Below are positions 55,805-64,000 of a stretch of 64,000 nucleotides of DNA, piece by piece. A program made the translations under genes and the position numbers. This DNA is from Pseudazoarcus sp963975885. GTDB taxonomy: Bacteria; Pseudomonadota; Gammaproteobacteria; Burkholderiales; Rhodocyclaceae. Where the stretch lies: the NCBI GenBank assembly GCA_963975885.1, contig CAXBIS010000008.1, forward strand, positions 62,001 to 126,000. Reading direction: 5' to 3'. The number at the start of each line of letters is the position of its first letter. The first letter of the stretch is position 1. The notes under the pieces were generated by a model. That model was given only the letters and a program-made list of their open reading frames with translations. It searched no databases and was not told the DNA's origin.

Positions 55805-57787
55805 ATGTCCGCCCAGCTCAACCCCCCGCAACGCGAAGCCATCCGCTACCTCGACGGTCCCTGTCTGGTGCTCGCAGGCGCCGGCAGCGGCAAGACGCGC
55901 GTGATCACCCACAAGATCGCGTGGCTGGTCGAGGAATGCGGGCTCAGCCCGGCCAATATCGCCGCCATCACCTTCACCAACAAGGCCGCCAGGGAGATGC
56001 AGGAGCGCGTCGCAGGCCTGATGGGCGGGCGCGCGCCCAAGGGCCTGACACTGTGCACCTTCCACGCGCTGGGTGTGCGCATCATCCGGCAGGAGGCGCA
56101 GCATTGCGGGCTCAAGCCGCAGTTCTCGATCCTCGACGCGGCCGACACGGTGCAGATCGTCTCCGATGTCGCGAAGAGCGCCGACAAGGCCATCGCCCGA
56201 CAGATGCAATGGCAGATCTCGTCATGGAAGAACGCGATGCTCACGCCCGAGCAGGCCGCGCAGCTGGCCGACAACGAGATCGCCGCGGCGGCGGCCGCGG
56301 CCTACGCCGAGTACGAGCGCACGCTGCGCGCCTATCAGGCGGTCGATTTCGATGATCTCATCGGCCTGCCGGTGCGCCTGTTCGAGGACAACGCCGAGGT
56401 TCGCGAGCGCTGGCAGAACCGTCTGCGCTATCTGCTGATCGACGAATACCAGGACACCAACCGCGCCCAGTACCGCCTGCTGCGCCAGCTCTCCGGTGTG
56501 CGCGGCGCCTTCACCGCGGTCGGCGACGACGATCAGGCCATCTACGCCTGGCGTGGCGCCGATGTCGAGAATCTGCGCCTGCTGCAGCAGGATTACCCGA
56601 AGCTCAAGGTGGTCAAGCTCGAGCAGAACTACCGCTCGTCGGCGCGCATCCTGGGCGCGGCCAACACGCTGATCGCGAACAACGAGAAATTGTTCGAGAA
56701 GCGTCTGTGGTCGGAGCACGGCCCCGGTGATCAGATCACCGTGACGGCCTGCCGCGACGCCGAACACGAGGCCGAAACGGTGGCGATGAAGATCTCCGCT
56801 CACCGCTTCCAGAACCGCACGCGCTTTGCCGACTATGCCGTGCTCTACCGTGGCAACCATCAGGCGCGCGTGATCGAGCAGCAATTGCGCAACCACAAGA
56901 TTCCTTACGTGATCTCGGGCGGGCAGTCCTTCTTCGACAAGGCCGAGATCCGCGACCTGATCGCCTGGTTGCGCCTGCTGGTCAACGAGGACGACGACCT
57001 GGCCTTCATCCGAGCCATCACCACGCCGCGCCGCGGCGTCGGCGCGGCCACGCTGGAGGCGATCGGCGCCTATGCCGGGCAGCGCCACGTGAGCCTGTTC
57101 GCGGCCGCCTTCGAGCAGGGCGTGGCCGAGCATCTGAACACCCGCCAGCTCGAACTGGTGCACGAGTTCGCCGCCTACATCAACCGCCTGCAGCAGCGCG
57201 CCGCCCGCGAGCCGGCCGGGCAGGTCCTCGAAGACCTGCTCGTCGCGATTCGCTACGAGGCCTGGCTGTTCGAGCACCTCGACCCGCGCGAGGCCGAGAC
57301 CAAGTGGAGCAACGTGCGCGACTTCGTCGACTGGCTCGCGCGCAAGGGCGATGCGGACGACAAGACCTTGCTCGAGCTGACCCAGACCATCGCGCTGATC
57401 TCGATGCTCGACAAGGAAGACCCGGATTTCGACGGCGTGCAACTGGCCACGCTGCACGCCTCCAAGGGCCTGGAATTCGGCCACGTCTTCATGGTCGGCG
57501 TCGAGGAAGGGCTGCTGCCACACCAGTCGAGCATCGACGAGGACAAGATCGAGGAGGAGCGCCGCCTGATGTACGTGGGCGTGACGCGCGCGCAGCGCAG
57601 CCTCAACGTGCTGTGGTGCGAGCGGCGCAAGTCCGGCAAGGAATGGCGCCGTTGCGAGGCCTCGCGCTTCATCGAGGAGATGGGCGACGACGTGCTCTCG
57701 GCCGCGCGCAAGTCCAACGAGCCGGTCAGCAAGGAAGACGGACGCGCCCGCGCCGCCGGCCTGATGGCCATCTTCGAGCGCGGCTGA
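55805..57787 (+). CDS. rep: ATP-dependent DNA helicase Rep
   Basis: 660 residues, superfamily 1A. Walker A LVLAGAGSGKTRVITHKIAW, motif II LLIDEYQDTNRAQYRLL, DQAIYAWRGAD and the C-terminal VTRAQRSLNVLW segment. Its length and the Rep-like C-terminus (no UvrD-type tail) favour Rep over UvrD. It clears proteins ahead of replication forks. Divergent from dksA. Confidence 0.93.
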   Translation: MSAQLNPPQREAIRYLDGPCLVLAGAGSGKTRVITHKIAWLVEECGLSPANIAAITFTNKAAREMQERVAGLMGGRAPKGLTLCTFHALGVRIIRQEAQHCGLKPQFSILDAADTVQIVSDVAKSADKAIARQMQWQISSWKNAMLTPEQAAQLADNEIAAAAAAAYAEYERTLRAYQAVDFDDLIGLPVRLFEDNAEVRERWQNRLRYLLIDEYQDTNRAQYRLLRQLSGVRGAFTAVGDDDQAIYAWRGADVENLRLLQQDYPKLKVVKLEQNYRSSARILGAANTLIANNEKLFEKRLWSEHGPGDQITVTACRDAEHEAETVAMKISAHRFQNRTRFADYAVLYRGNHQARVIEQQLRNHKIPYVISGGQSFFDKAEIRDLIAWLRLLVNEDDDLAFIRAITTPRRGVGAATLEAIGAYAGQRHVSLFAAAFEQGVAEHLNTRQLELVHEFAAYINRLQQRAAREPAGQVLEDLLVAIRYEAWLFEHLDPREAETKWSNVRDFVDWLARKGDADDKTLLELTQTIALISMLDKEDPDFDGVQLATLHASKGLEFGHVFMVGVEEGLLPHQSSIDEDKIEEERRLMYVGVTRAQRSLNVLWCERRKSGKEWRRCEASRFIEEMGDDVLSAARKSNEPVSKEDGRARAAGLMAIFERG

Positions 57788-57823
57788 ACGGGGCGCCGGC
57801 ATGCTCGCCGGGCCGCCTCCAGA

Positions 57824-57850
57824 CAAAAAAAGGGCGGCTCGCGCCGCCCT
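57824..57850 (-). terminator. Rho-independent terminator of the cytochrome c gene
   Basis: AGGGCGGC-GCGA-GCCGCCCT on the minus strand, followed by seven T. It sits 20 bases after the stop of the cytochrome gene and faces the rep gene tail. Confidence 0.92.
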
Positions 57851-57870
57851 TCTGCCGTGACTCGTTGCGC

Positions 57871-58338
57871 TTATTCCGCGCTGAACTCGCCGCCGGCCGT
57901 GTTGAGCAGATAGACCACGGCGTGGCGCATCTCTTCGTCGGAGAGGTTCGGGTTGCCGCCGCGCGGGGGCATCGCGCCCTTGCCGTTGATCGCCGAAGTC
58001 ACCATGGCGTCCAGACCCTGCGCGATGCGGTCGGACCAGCCGGCCGCGTCGCCTTCCTTGGGCGCACCGGCCACCCCGCTCGCGTGACAGGCGGCACACA
58101 CCTTCTTGTAGATCGCCTCGCCGTTCGGCGGGCCGCCCGCATCGGCCGTCTCTTCCTCGGCCGGCTTGTCCATGTTGAGCGCCACGCGCGCCTCCGGCTG
58201 GATCAGGGTCGCGGTCTTCTCCGGATCGACCGGTGCCTGCTCGCTACAGCCGGCCAGCACGGCCGCCAGCAGCACGAGCACGGGCAGGGCGAAACGACGG
58301 GGCTGCACGGAGGCAGTCTTGATGCGGGTGTTCGACAT
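57871..58338 (-). CDS. Lipoprotein c-type cytochrome (cytochrome c5 family)
   Basis: 155 residues from ATG 58338, chosen for the AAAGGA eight bases before it. Lipobox VLAGC (C31) predicts a lipid anchor. One haem site CAACH (C81-C84-H85) and a C-terminal axial Met in KGAMPPRGG. An acidic linker (EEETADAGG) joins them. It is likely a periplasm-facing electron carrier, but its partner is not known from the context. Confidence 0.92.
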   Translation of the reverse strand: MSNTRIKTASVQPRRFALPVLVLLAAVLAGCSEQAPVDPEKTATLIQPEARVALNMDKPAEEETADAGGPPNGEAIYKKVCAACHASGVAGAPKEGDAAGWSDRIAQGLDAMVTSAINGKGAMPPRGGNPNLSDEEMRHAVVYLLNTAGGEFSAE

Positions 58339-58373
58339 GCTCAATCCTTTTCGCTCGACGAGGCAAAGCGCGA

Positions 58374-58379
58374 ATTATA
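58374..58379 (-). promoter_or_regulatory. Candidate -10 element of the cytochrome c gene
   Basis: Perfect TATAAT on the minus strand, 35 bases before the ATG at 58338. The best -35 at 18 bases is GCCACA (3 of 6). Confidence 0.45.
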
Positions 58380-58473
58380 ACGGCACGACAGCGGTTTGTG
58401 GCCCACCTGGATGGACGCGCCCGCCCCGCGGGTATATCCTTGCGCCCCGCGCGTCGAGTACACTTGGCGCCAA

Positions 58474-58550
58474 GCGCCTGTAGCTCAGCTGGATAGAGTA
58501 CTGCCCTCCGAAGGCAGGGGTCGTGCGTTCGAATCGCGCCAGGCGCGCCA
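58474..58550 (+). tRNA. tRNA-Arg (anticodon CCG)
   Basis: 77 bases including an encoded CCA. The 7-bp acceptor stem GCGCCTG/CAGGCGC is perfect, the D arm is TAGCTCAGCTGGATAGAGTA, and the anticodon stem CTGCC/GGCAG encloses CTCCGAA with CCG at 58508-58510. The T arm GTGCG-TTCGAAT-CGCGC is good. It reads CGG codons. It is the only tRNA in the window. Confidence 0.97.
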
Positions 58551-58975
58551 CACATGAAGAGATGGGTCAGGCCGAATTTCGACCTGACCTGTTTTTTTGT
58601 CTTTTTTTTGTCCCGAGAACGTTAGATACCCGCTGTCGCTGCTCCGTCAGGGCATTGGCTGATGACGGCATGTTGCGGCCCCTTACGCGCCACCCGGGCA
58701 ACTTCGCAGGCCCGAAGGGTAAGACCCATGCAGAGGTGCCGCTGATCCGGGGTTCCCTGCTGTCCGGTGATCTCATCTGGCCCTGGATCCGGAGTTTCTG
58801 TTCCTTGCGGTCGACGTGATCATGATCGGCGTGTTCGTGCCACGTGAGGGGGCATCTTCGTGCGTCCGGTTTCGCGTGAGTCGTTCAATCCGCCTGCGCC
58901 GGCCGCAATGCTAGACTTGCCGGCATGCTCGGCGGGCGTTGGCCCGGCGGGGGATCGAAGAGCGCAGGAGAGGAC
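58551..58975. other. 425-base gene-free stretch after the tRNA
   Basis: It begins with the tRNA terminator. The rest has no start with a good ribosome site and no convincing open frame. A 98-codon frame across it (58523-58819) begins within the tRNA and has no family resemblance. It has no direct repeat of the tRNA 3' end that I could see. The final part before 58976 holds AGGAG, the ribosome site of the cupredoxin gene. Confidence 0.6.
58565..58598 (+). terminator. Terminator after tRNA-Arg
   Basis: GGTCAGG pairs with CCTGACC around a loop of about 11 bases, followed by seven T and later a second T-run. Confidence 0.85.
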
Positions 58976-59719
58976 ATGGGCGGCGACTGTCGAAAGAGCG
59001 CATCGGTGGGAAGCTGCGTGCCAAGGCGGCGCGCGCGCTCGACGCTGGCCGTGGCGACTGCGTTCCGTACCGGGCTTGCTGCGGTCTTGGCCTGCGCTGC
59101 GCTGCAGGTGGCGGCGACCCAGGTGACGGTACGCGATGCGGCCAGCGGCGAAGCGCTCGAAAACGCGGTCGTCGAGGTCTTCGTCGAAGGTGTCGCGGCG
59201 CGTGACGTCAATGTCGGGGCCGAGGTCATCCAGCGCGACGCGGCTTTCGTTCCACATGTCACGGCGGTGAGAGTGGGCAGCGCCGTGGGGTTCCCGAACC
59301 GGGACACGACGCGCCACCACGTGTTCTCGTTCTCGCCCGCCAAGGCCTTCGAGATCAAGCTCTATCTCAAGGACGAGCCGCCGCCGATCCGTTTCGAGCG
59401 CGCAGGCGTGGTCGTGCTCGGCTGCAACATCCACGATCACATGCTCGCCTTCATCGTCGTCAGCGAGGCCACCGCCTTTGCCATCACCGGCGCCGAGGGC
59501 CGTGCCGCGTTCGCCGATCTGCCACCGGGCCAGCATCGGCTGCGCGTGTGGCACCCCCGCCTGGAGGACACCCACCAGCAATGGTGGGAGGGTCATATCG
59601 ACGCCGACGTGCCGCGCGAGGTCGCACTGGAGTTGCGCGCCAGCCCTCCGCCGGAGTCCAGGCCATCGGCCCTGCAGTTGCGCTTTCGCAAGGCTCTCGA
59701 GGGTGAGCAGCCACGATGA
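58976..59719 (+). CDS. Exported cupredoxin-like protein with amicyanin-type copper motif
   Basis: 247 residues from ATG 58976, preceded by CAGGAGAGG. A basic N-terminus and hydrophobic segment (about 25-46) predict export. The cupredoxin core gives candidate copper ligands: H114/H115 (RHHVFSF), then C150, H153 and M156 in GCNIHDHM. The C-x2-H-x2-M spacing is that of amicyanin, and proteins like this are often labelled methylamine utilisation protein. No methylamine dehydrogenase gene is near. The C-terminal half adds a beta-sandwich-like segment (FADLPPGQHRLRVWHP). The stop overlaps the ATG of the GGDEF-EAL gene. Confidence 0.85.
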   Translation: MGGDCRKSASVGSCVPRRRARSTLAVATAFRTGLAAVLACAALQVAATQVTVRDAASGEALENAVVEVFVEGVAARDVNVGAEVIQRDAAFVPHVTAVRVGSAVGFPNRDTTRHHVFSFSPAKAFEIKLYLKDEPPPIRFERAGVVVLGCNIHDHMLAFIVVSEATAFAITGAEGRAAFADLPPGQHRLRVWHPRLEDTHQQWWEGHIDADVPREVALELRASPPPESRPSALQLRFRKALEGEQPR

Positions 59720-62052
59720 GTTTCGCGCGACGCCTGCTCCTGGTGATGCTCGCCGTGGTGCTGGTCTCGCAGCTCATTACGGCAGCGGCCATTCTGCGCA
59801 CCATCGAGCGCGACGTGATGACCAGCGGCGGTCGCGAGCTCGACGTCGGGCTGAGTGTGCTCGGGCAACTGCTCGAGGAGCGCGGCAAGCAGTTGCGCGA
59901 CAACGTCGCCATCCTGACGGCCGATTTCGGCTTTCGCAGTGCCGTCGCGACCGAGGATGCGAACACCCTGATCAGCGTGCTGGCGAATCACGGCGATCGC
60001 GCCGGGGCCGACATGGTCTTGCTGACCGACCCGCAGGGCACGCTGTTGGCGAGCAGTCACCATGCGCCCGGCACGACGTTGCCGTTCGAAGCCGTCTGGC
60101 AACAGGCGCGCGACGCATCGGGCAGCGTGGGCGTGGTGCTCGAAGGTGGCCGACCCTACCAGTTCGTTTTGCTGCCGGTCATGGCGCCCAACCTGATCGG
60201 CTGGGTGGGGATGGGCTTCTTGCTCGACGAGGCATTGGCGCGCGAAATCGCCAATCTGACTCGCTTGTCGGCGAGTTTCGTCGTAGATACGGGCGTCTCG
60301 GCGCAGCCGTGGTTTGTCACCTCGCTCGACGATGGAGGAGCGCGGTTCGACCGCGAGGCGCTGCGTGCAGCGCTGGCCGCCGGTGAGTATCTCGACGACA
60401 GCGGCTTCGATGCAGGCCGGGACTATCTGAACCGTGCCGCGCTGCTGCACGAGGGTCAGGACGGGCGCGCCTACGCCGTGGCCAGCGTGGCGCGTGACCG
60501 CTTGCTCGGCACCTATCACGAGTTGCGCTGGCAGTTGCTGGGCATCTTCGCCCTGACGCTGGTTTTCGCCGCGGTGGTGGCCGTGCTCAGCGCACGCGGC
60601 GTCAGCCGGCCGCTGGGCGTGCTGGCCGACGCGGCGCGGCGCATCGGTCGCGGCGAGCGCCTCGAACGCATCGAAGTGTCGCGCCAGGGCGAGATCGCGC
60701 TGCTGGCCGAGACCATGATGGTGATGCAGAACGATATCGACAAGCGCGAGGCCTCGCTGCTGTACCGCTCGCGTCACGACCAGCTCACCGATCTGGCCAA
60801 CCGCAGCTCGGCCCAGCAGGACATCGAGGCGGCGATTGCCGCCGGCTCGCCCTTCGTGTTGCTGCGTCTGGCCATCAACGGCTTTCGCGCGATCAATGAC
60901 ACCTTCGGCTACGCGCTGGGTGATCGTGTGCTGACTACGCTGGCCGGCCGTCTCGCAGGCATGCCGTCACCGGCGCGCACTGCCTATCGGCTGGGCGGCG
61001 ACGAGTTCCTGCTGCTGCTCGATGGCGCCGAGGTCGACGACCCCTGGCTGCAGCGGCTGCACCGCGAGATGGCCGAACCCATCGACCTGCGCGATTCGCC
61101 GATCCGGCCCTCGGTGTCGGTGGGCGAGGTTGGCTTTCCCGAACACGGTGACAGCCCGACACTGCTGTTGCGCCGCGCCGAGGTCGCGCTCGATCTGGCG
61201 CGCAGTGCGCGCATTCACCACCAGCGCTACGCGATGGGGCAGGACGAGCTACACCTGCGCCAGCTCACGCTGATCCGCGACCTGCAGGAGGCGGTCGGGC
61301 GCGGGCAATTGGCGATGGTGTTCCAGCCCAAGTTGCGCGCCGCGGACGGGCAGCTGGTGGAATTCGAGGCGCTGATGCGCTGGAAGCACGCCGAACTGGG
61401 TTTCATCCCGGCCGACGAATTCATCGGCCTGGCCGAGCGTTCCGGCAACATCCACCTGCTCACCGGCTGGATGATCGAGGCAGTGTGCGCGCACATTTCG
61501 GCCTGGCAGGCGCAGGGGCTGTGTGTGAGCGTGGCGGTCAATCTGTCGGCGCACGACGTCATCGACACGGCCCTGCCGGCGCGCATCCTCGAGGTGCTGG
61601 ACCGGCACGCGCTCAACACCGATCGCCTGAGTCTCGAAGTCACCGAGAGCGCGATCATGCAGGACGCGGAGCTCGCCCTGCGCACGCTCGAGGCGCTGCG
61701 CGCGGCGGGCATGAACATCGCGGTGGATGACTACGGCACCGGCTATTCCTCGCTCGCCCAGCTCAAGCGCATGCCGGTGCAGCAACTGAAGATCGACAAG
61801 TCGTTCATCCTGCGCCTGGACGACGGCGGAGACGACGAGATCATCGTGCGCTCGACCATCGAGATGGGACACAACCTGGGCCTCGAGGTGGTCGCCGAGG
61901 GCGTGGAGACGCCGGCCAGCCGTGTGTTGCTGAGAGAGCTGGGCTGCGATTATCTGCAGGGCTATCTGATTTCGCGCCCCATTGCGGCCGACGACGTGCC
62001 GGAGTGGATCCGGCGGTATGACGCGACCCCCTGTGACAGGGAGACTTCATGA
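59716..62052 (+). CDS. Membrane-bound GGDEF-EAL cyclic-di-GMP enzyme with periplasmic sensor
   Basis: 778 residues. An N-terminal helix, a periplasmic sensor of about 240 residues (Cache-like, with SVGVVLEGGRPYQFVLLPV), a second helix and a HAMP region (about 275-345). The GGDEF domain has an intact GGDEF (427-431) without an inhibitory RxxD eight residues upstream. The EAL domain has EAL at 551-553, the loop DDYGTG (671-676) and the metal-site Asn in NLSAHDV. Both activities look possible: making and breaking cyclic-di-GMP. It sits between exported metalloprotein genes, which suggests its sensor reads a periplasmic redox or ligand signal. Confidence 0.93.
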   Translation: MSFARRLLLVMLAVVLVSQLITAAAILRTIERDVMTSGGRELDVGLSVLGQLLEERGKQLRDNVAILTADFGFRSAVATEDANTLISVLANHGDRAGADMVLLTDPQGTLLASSHHAPGTTLPFEAVWQQARDASGSVGVVLEGGRPYQFVLLPVMAPNLIGWVGMGFLLDEALAREIANLTRLSASFVVDTGVSAQPWFVTSLDDGGARFDREALRAALAAGEYLDDSGFDAGRDYLNRAALLHEGQDGRAYAVASVARDRLLGTYHELRWQLLGIFALTLVFAAVVAVLSARGVSRPLGVLADAARRIGRGERLERIEVSRQGEIALLAETMMVMQNDIDKREASLLYRSRHDQLTDLANRSSAQQDIEAAIAAGSPFVLLRLAINGFRAINDTFGYALGDRVLTTLAGRLAGMPSPARTAYRLGGDEFLLLLDGAEVDDPWLQRLHREMAEPIDLRDSPIRPSVSVGEVGFPEHGDSPTLLLRRAEVALDLARSARIHHQRYAMGQDELHLRQLTLIRDLQEAVGRGQLAMVFQPKLRAADGQLVEFEALMRWKHAELGFIPADEFIGLAERSGNIHLLTGWMIEAVCAHISAWQAQGLCVSVAVNLSAHDVIDTALPARILEVLDRHALNTDRLSLEVTESAIMQDAELALRTLEALRAAGMNIAVDDYGTGYSSLAQLKRMPVQQLKIDKSFILRLDDGGDDEIIVRSTIEMGHNLGLEVVAEGVETPASRVLLRELGCDYLQGYLISRPIAADDVPEWIRRYDATPCDRETS

Positions 62053-62897
62053 TGCGTGGTGTAGGCGTGCGTGCGGTGCTGTTGGTACTCACGCTGGGGC
62101 TCGCCAGCCTGCCCGCCGCGGCGGGCAGCCGGCTCGTGGGTACCGGCGGCGTGAGCGCGATCGAGGGTGCGGCCGGTGGCGGTCTGTCCCCTTGGGCGGT
62201 GCTCACCGGCACCGCCAGCGAGGGCGAGTTCGCCGTCACCGCCGCGGCCACACGCGCCGATCTGTCCGACTACCGGCTCGATGTGCGCGGCGTGGCGATC
62301 AACCTGCATGACCGTCTGGAGCTGTCTGCCGCCAGGCAGGATCTGCGTCTCGACACCCTCGGCGGGCGCCTGCGTCAGGACGTCTATGGGGCCAAGCTGC
62401 GCATGTTCGGCGATCTGGTGTATCACCCGCTCGGGGTGTGGAGCGTGGGCGTGCAGCACAAGCGCCTGCGCGACCGCGACCTGCCGCGCGCGGTGGGTGC
62501 GCGCGACACGCGGGGGACCGACGTGTACCTGGCCGGCAGCAAGCTGTTCTTCGATGTCATCGCCGGGCGCAATGTGCTCGCCAACCTCACGCTGCGTTCC
62601 ACGCGCGCCAACCAGGGCGGCCTGCTGGGCTTCGGCGGCGACGAAGAGTCCGGGCGCTCGCTGGTCGCGGAGGCCTCGCTGGCCGTGATGCTCACGCCCA
62701 GATGGGTGGTCGGCGTCGAGTTCCGCCAGAAGCCGGACAATCTCGGCTTCGCACGTGAGGACCATTGGCGCGATGTGTTCACGGCGTATTTCTTCAACAA
62801 GCACGTGTCGCTGACCGGCGCCTGGCTGGATCTGGGCAGCATCGCCGGCCTGCGCAACCAGCGCGGCGGTTATGTGTCGCTGCAGGTGGCGTTCTGA
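62049..62897 (+). CDS. DUF3034-like outer-membrane beta-barrel protein
   Basis: 282 residues. Signal peptide ending LPAAAG, then GTGGVSAIEGAAGGGLSPWA, the start I associate with DUF3034. Alternating hydrophobic strands and the C-terminal Phe (VSLQVAF) predict a barrel inserted by BAM. Function unknown. It is translationally coupled to the cyclic-di-GMP gene (ATGA at 62049-62052). Confidence 0.82.
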   Translation: MMRGVGVRAVLLVLTLGLASLPAAAGSRLVGTGGVSAIEGAAGGGLSPWAVLTGTASEGEFAVTAAATRADLSDYRLDVRGVAINLHDRLELSAARQDLRLDTLGGRLRQDVYGAKLRMFGDLVYHPLGVWSVGVQHKRLRDRDLPRAVGARDTRGTDVYLAGSKLFFDVIAGRNVLANLTLRSTRANQGGLLGFGGDEESGRSLVAEASLAVMLTPRWVVGVEFRQKPDNLGFAREDHWRDVFTAYFFNKHVSLTGAWLDLGSIAGLRNQRGGYVSLQVAF

Positions 62898-62911
62898 ACG
62901 GAGGCAAGCGG

Positions 62912-63343
62912 GTGCTCGTTCATTTTTTTCGCATTGTCGCGCTGGCCGGTCTGCTCGCCGCGGTGCCGGTCGCCGCACAGTCGTCGGCCACGCTCTACGA
63001 GCGCCTTGGCGGTCAGGCGGGCGTGGCTGCGCTGGTGGAAGACTTCACCTGGCGCCTGGCTGGCGACGAGCGCATCGTGGGCTTCTTCGCCAATACCAAC
63101 ATCGATCATTTCGTCGCATCACTCGAAGAGCAGCTGTGCGCCATCAGCGACGGGCCATGCACCTACACCGGCCCGCCGATGGACAAGGCGCACCAGAACA
63201 TGGGTCTGACCAATGCGCACTTCAATGCGTTGGTCGAGCACATGCAGCGGGCGCTGATCGAGCGTGGTGTCGACGTGGGCGCGCGCAATCAGTTGCTCGG
63301 TCGTCTGGCCCGCCTGCATGGCGAGATCATGCGGCTGCAATGA
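62912..63343 (+). CDS. Exported group 1 truncated haemoglobin
   Basis: 143 residues from GTG 62912, seven bases after GGAGG. A signal peptide (VHFFRIVALAGLLAAVPVAAQ) precedes the globin LYERLGGQAGVAALVEDF. Proximal His is H94 in MDKAHQNMGLTNAHF, the TrHb1 pattern. The usual aromatic B10 position appears to be Thr (VEDFTWRL), which would change ligand stabilisation. Two extra Cys (CAISDGPC) could form a disulfide in the periplasm. TrHb1 proteins bind O2 or NO; a periplasmic one is unusual. Confidence 0.88.
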   Translation: MLVHFFRIVALAGLLAAVPVAAQSSATLYERLGGQAGVAALVEDFTWRLAGDERIVGFFANTNIDHFVASLEEQLCAISDGPCTYTGPPMDKAHQNMGLTNAHFNALVEHMQRALIERGVDVGARNQLLGRLARLHGEIMRLQ

Positions 63344-63385
63344 TCCCGTCGGTCTGCGAAATCCACCCCCACCGGAAGTGAGTTG

Positions 63386-64000
63386 ATGCAATTGCCCCTG
63401 GTACTGGCCGGGCCGATCCTGCGGCGTGTCGAGGCGCGACGCATCGTACTGTGGCTGGCCACGCGCGAAGCCGCGCGACTGCGTCTGACGCTCGACAGTG
63501 GCGACGGGCCGGTAGAGAAAGTGTTCGAGCCGGGCAGTGAAGGCTGTCACCACCTTGGCGCAGGCGAGCATCTGCATTACCTGATGCTCGACGTGACGCT
63601 GGAAGATGCGCTGCCCGAAGGACAGTGGATCGGCTATACGCTGGCGCTCAGTCCGGTCGGCGCCGAGGCGGACGCATGGAGCGACTGGCGTGACTGGGCG
63701 CCGGACCTGTGCTATCCGGGCCGGGACACGCCGGGCTTCGTCTTCGCGCCGCAGGTCGCCTCGCTGCTGTACGGCTCGTGTCGCAAGCCGCATTTCGACG
63801 GGGGCGACGGACTGGCCGCGGCCGATGCGCTGCTCGCGCGACGCATCGCGCACGACGGCGCGCCATGCGAGCGCGCCGACGAACTGCCCGCGTGGCCCTC
63901 GGCGCTGGTGCTGTGCGGCGACCAGGTGTATTGCGACGATGTCGCCGGCCCGATGCTGCGCGCCATCCACGCGCTCATCCCCCGGCTGGGCCTGCCGCTG
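63386..64000 (+). CDS. PhoD-like metallophosphatase (3' end outside window)
   Basis: The frame is open to the right edge, giving 205 residues. LYGSCRKPH, GGDGLAAADALLARR and the metal-binding LVLCGDQVYCDDVAGPML are the PhoD-like alkaline phosphatase or phosphodiesterase pattern. The first 120 residues form a beta-rich N-terminal domain with no signal peptide, so it may be cytoplasmic. It starts 42 bases after the haemoglobin gene and may belong to the same transcript. Confidence 0.8.
   Translation, partial: MQLPLVLAGPILRRVEARRIVLWLATREAARLRLTLDSGDGPVEKVFEPGSEGCHHLGAGEHLHYLMLDVTLEDALPEGQWIGYTLALSPVGAEADAWSDWRDWAPDLCYPGRDTPGFVFAPQVASLLYGSCRKPHFDGGDGLAAADALLARRIAHDGAPCERADELPAWPSALVLCGDQVYCDDVAGPMLRAIHALIPRLGLPL

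Noticed and set aside
58523..58819. A 98-codon frame after the tRNA gene
   Set aside because: It starts inside the tRNA, crosses the terminator, has no ribosome site and no resemblance to a known family.

Overview
The window is 64 kb of GC-rich, almost fully coding chromosome from a Gram-negative bacterium. The gene order fits a betaproteobacterium, most likely of the Rhodocyclales (Thauera/Azoarcus/Zoogloea type): mnmG-rsmG-parA-parB next to atpIBEFHAGDC, gatCAB divergent from mreBCD-mrdA-rodA-rlpA, and a ubiE-Tim44-ubiJ block. This placement rests on remembered gene orders and was not tested by database search. No insertion sequence, integrase, CRISPR array or rRNA was seen. One tRNA gene, tRNA-Arg(CCG), is present.

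Region 1 (1-8.9 kb) is a periplasmic, molybdopterin formate dehydrogenase locus. It holds an iron-sulfur protein cut by the window edge, a TorD-type chaperone, a 69-residue Tat-signal peptide protein, the Cys-type catalytic subunit, the four-cluster ferredoxin subunit, a small lipoprotein, the cytochrome b subunit and a DUF6505-like protein. mobA and fdhD (cofactor nucleotide attachment and sulfuration) converge on this operon from the other strand. Region 2 (8.9-17.7 kb) holds an MFS exporter, thiol peroxidase, an adenine-type deaminase, an RND efflux pair and three small orphan genes.

Region 3 (17.7-30.5 kb) carries tRNA modification (mnmG), 16S rRNA methylation (rsmG), chromosome partitioning (parAB) and the complete F1Fo ATP synthase operon, closed by a strong terminator. 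Region 4 (30.5-43.5 kb) holds ubiquinone biosynthesis (ubiJ, Tim44-like protein, ubiE), the phoB-phoR phosphate two-component system behind a candidate Pho box, a leftward group (PilZ-like protein, HIT protein, class II amidotransferase, YeeE/YedE sulfur transporter), and gatCAB for Gln-tRNA/Asn-tRNA formation.

Region 5 (43.5-55.2 kb) is a long rightward series for rod shape and the cell wall (mreB, mreC, mreD, PBP2, rodA, rlpA, D,D-carboxypeptidase, D-amino-acid transaminase). It runs directly into the lipoate pathway (ybeD-like, lipB, lipA) and two envelope genes of unknown role. Region 6 (55.2-64 kb) holds a cysteine-poor DksA, Rep helicase, a lipoprotein cytochrome c and the tRNA. It ends in a tightly packed cluster: exported cupredoxin-like protein, membrane GGDEF-EAL protein, DUF3034-like outer-membrane barrel, exported truncated haemoglobin and the start of a PhoD-like phosphatase. 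This last cluster is the best candidate for an undescribed system: periplasmic metal or haem proteins stoichiometrically encoded with a cyclic-di-GMP signalling protein.
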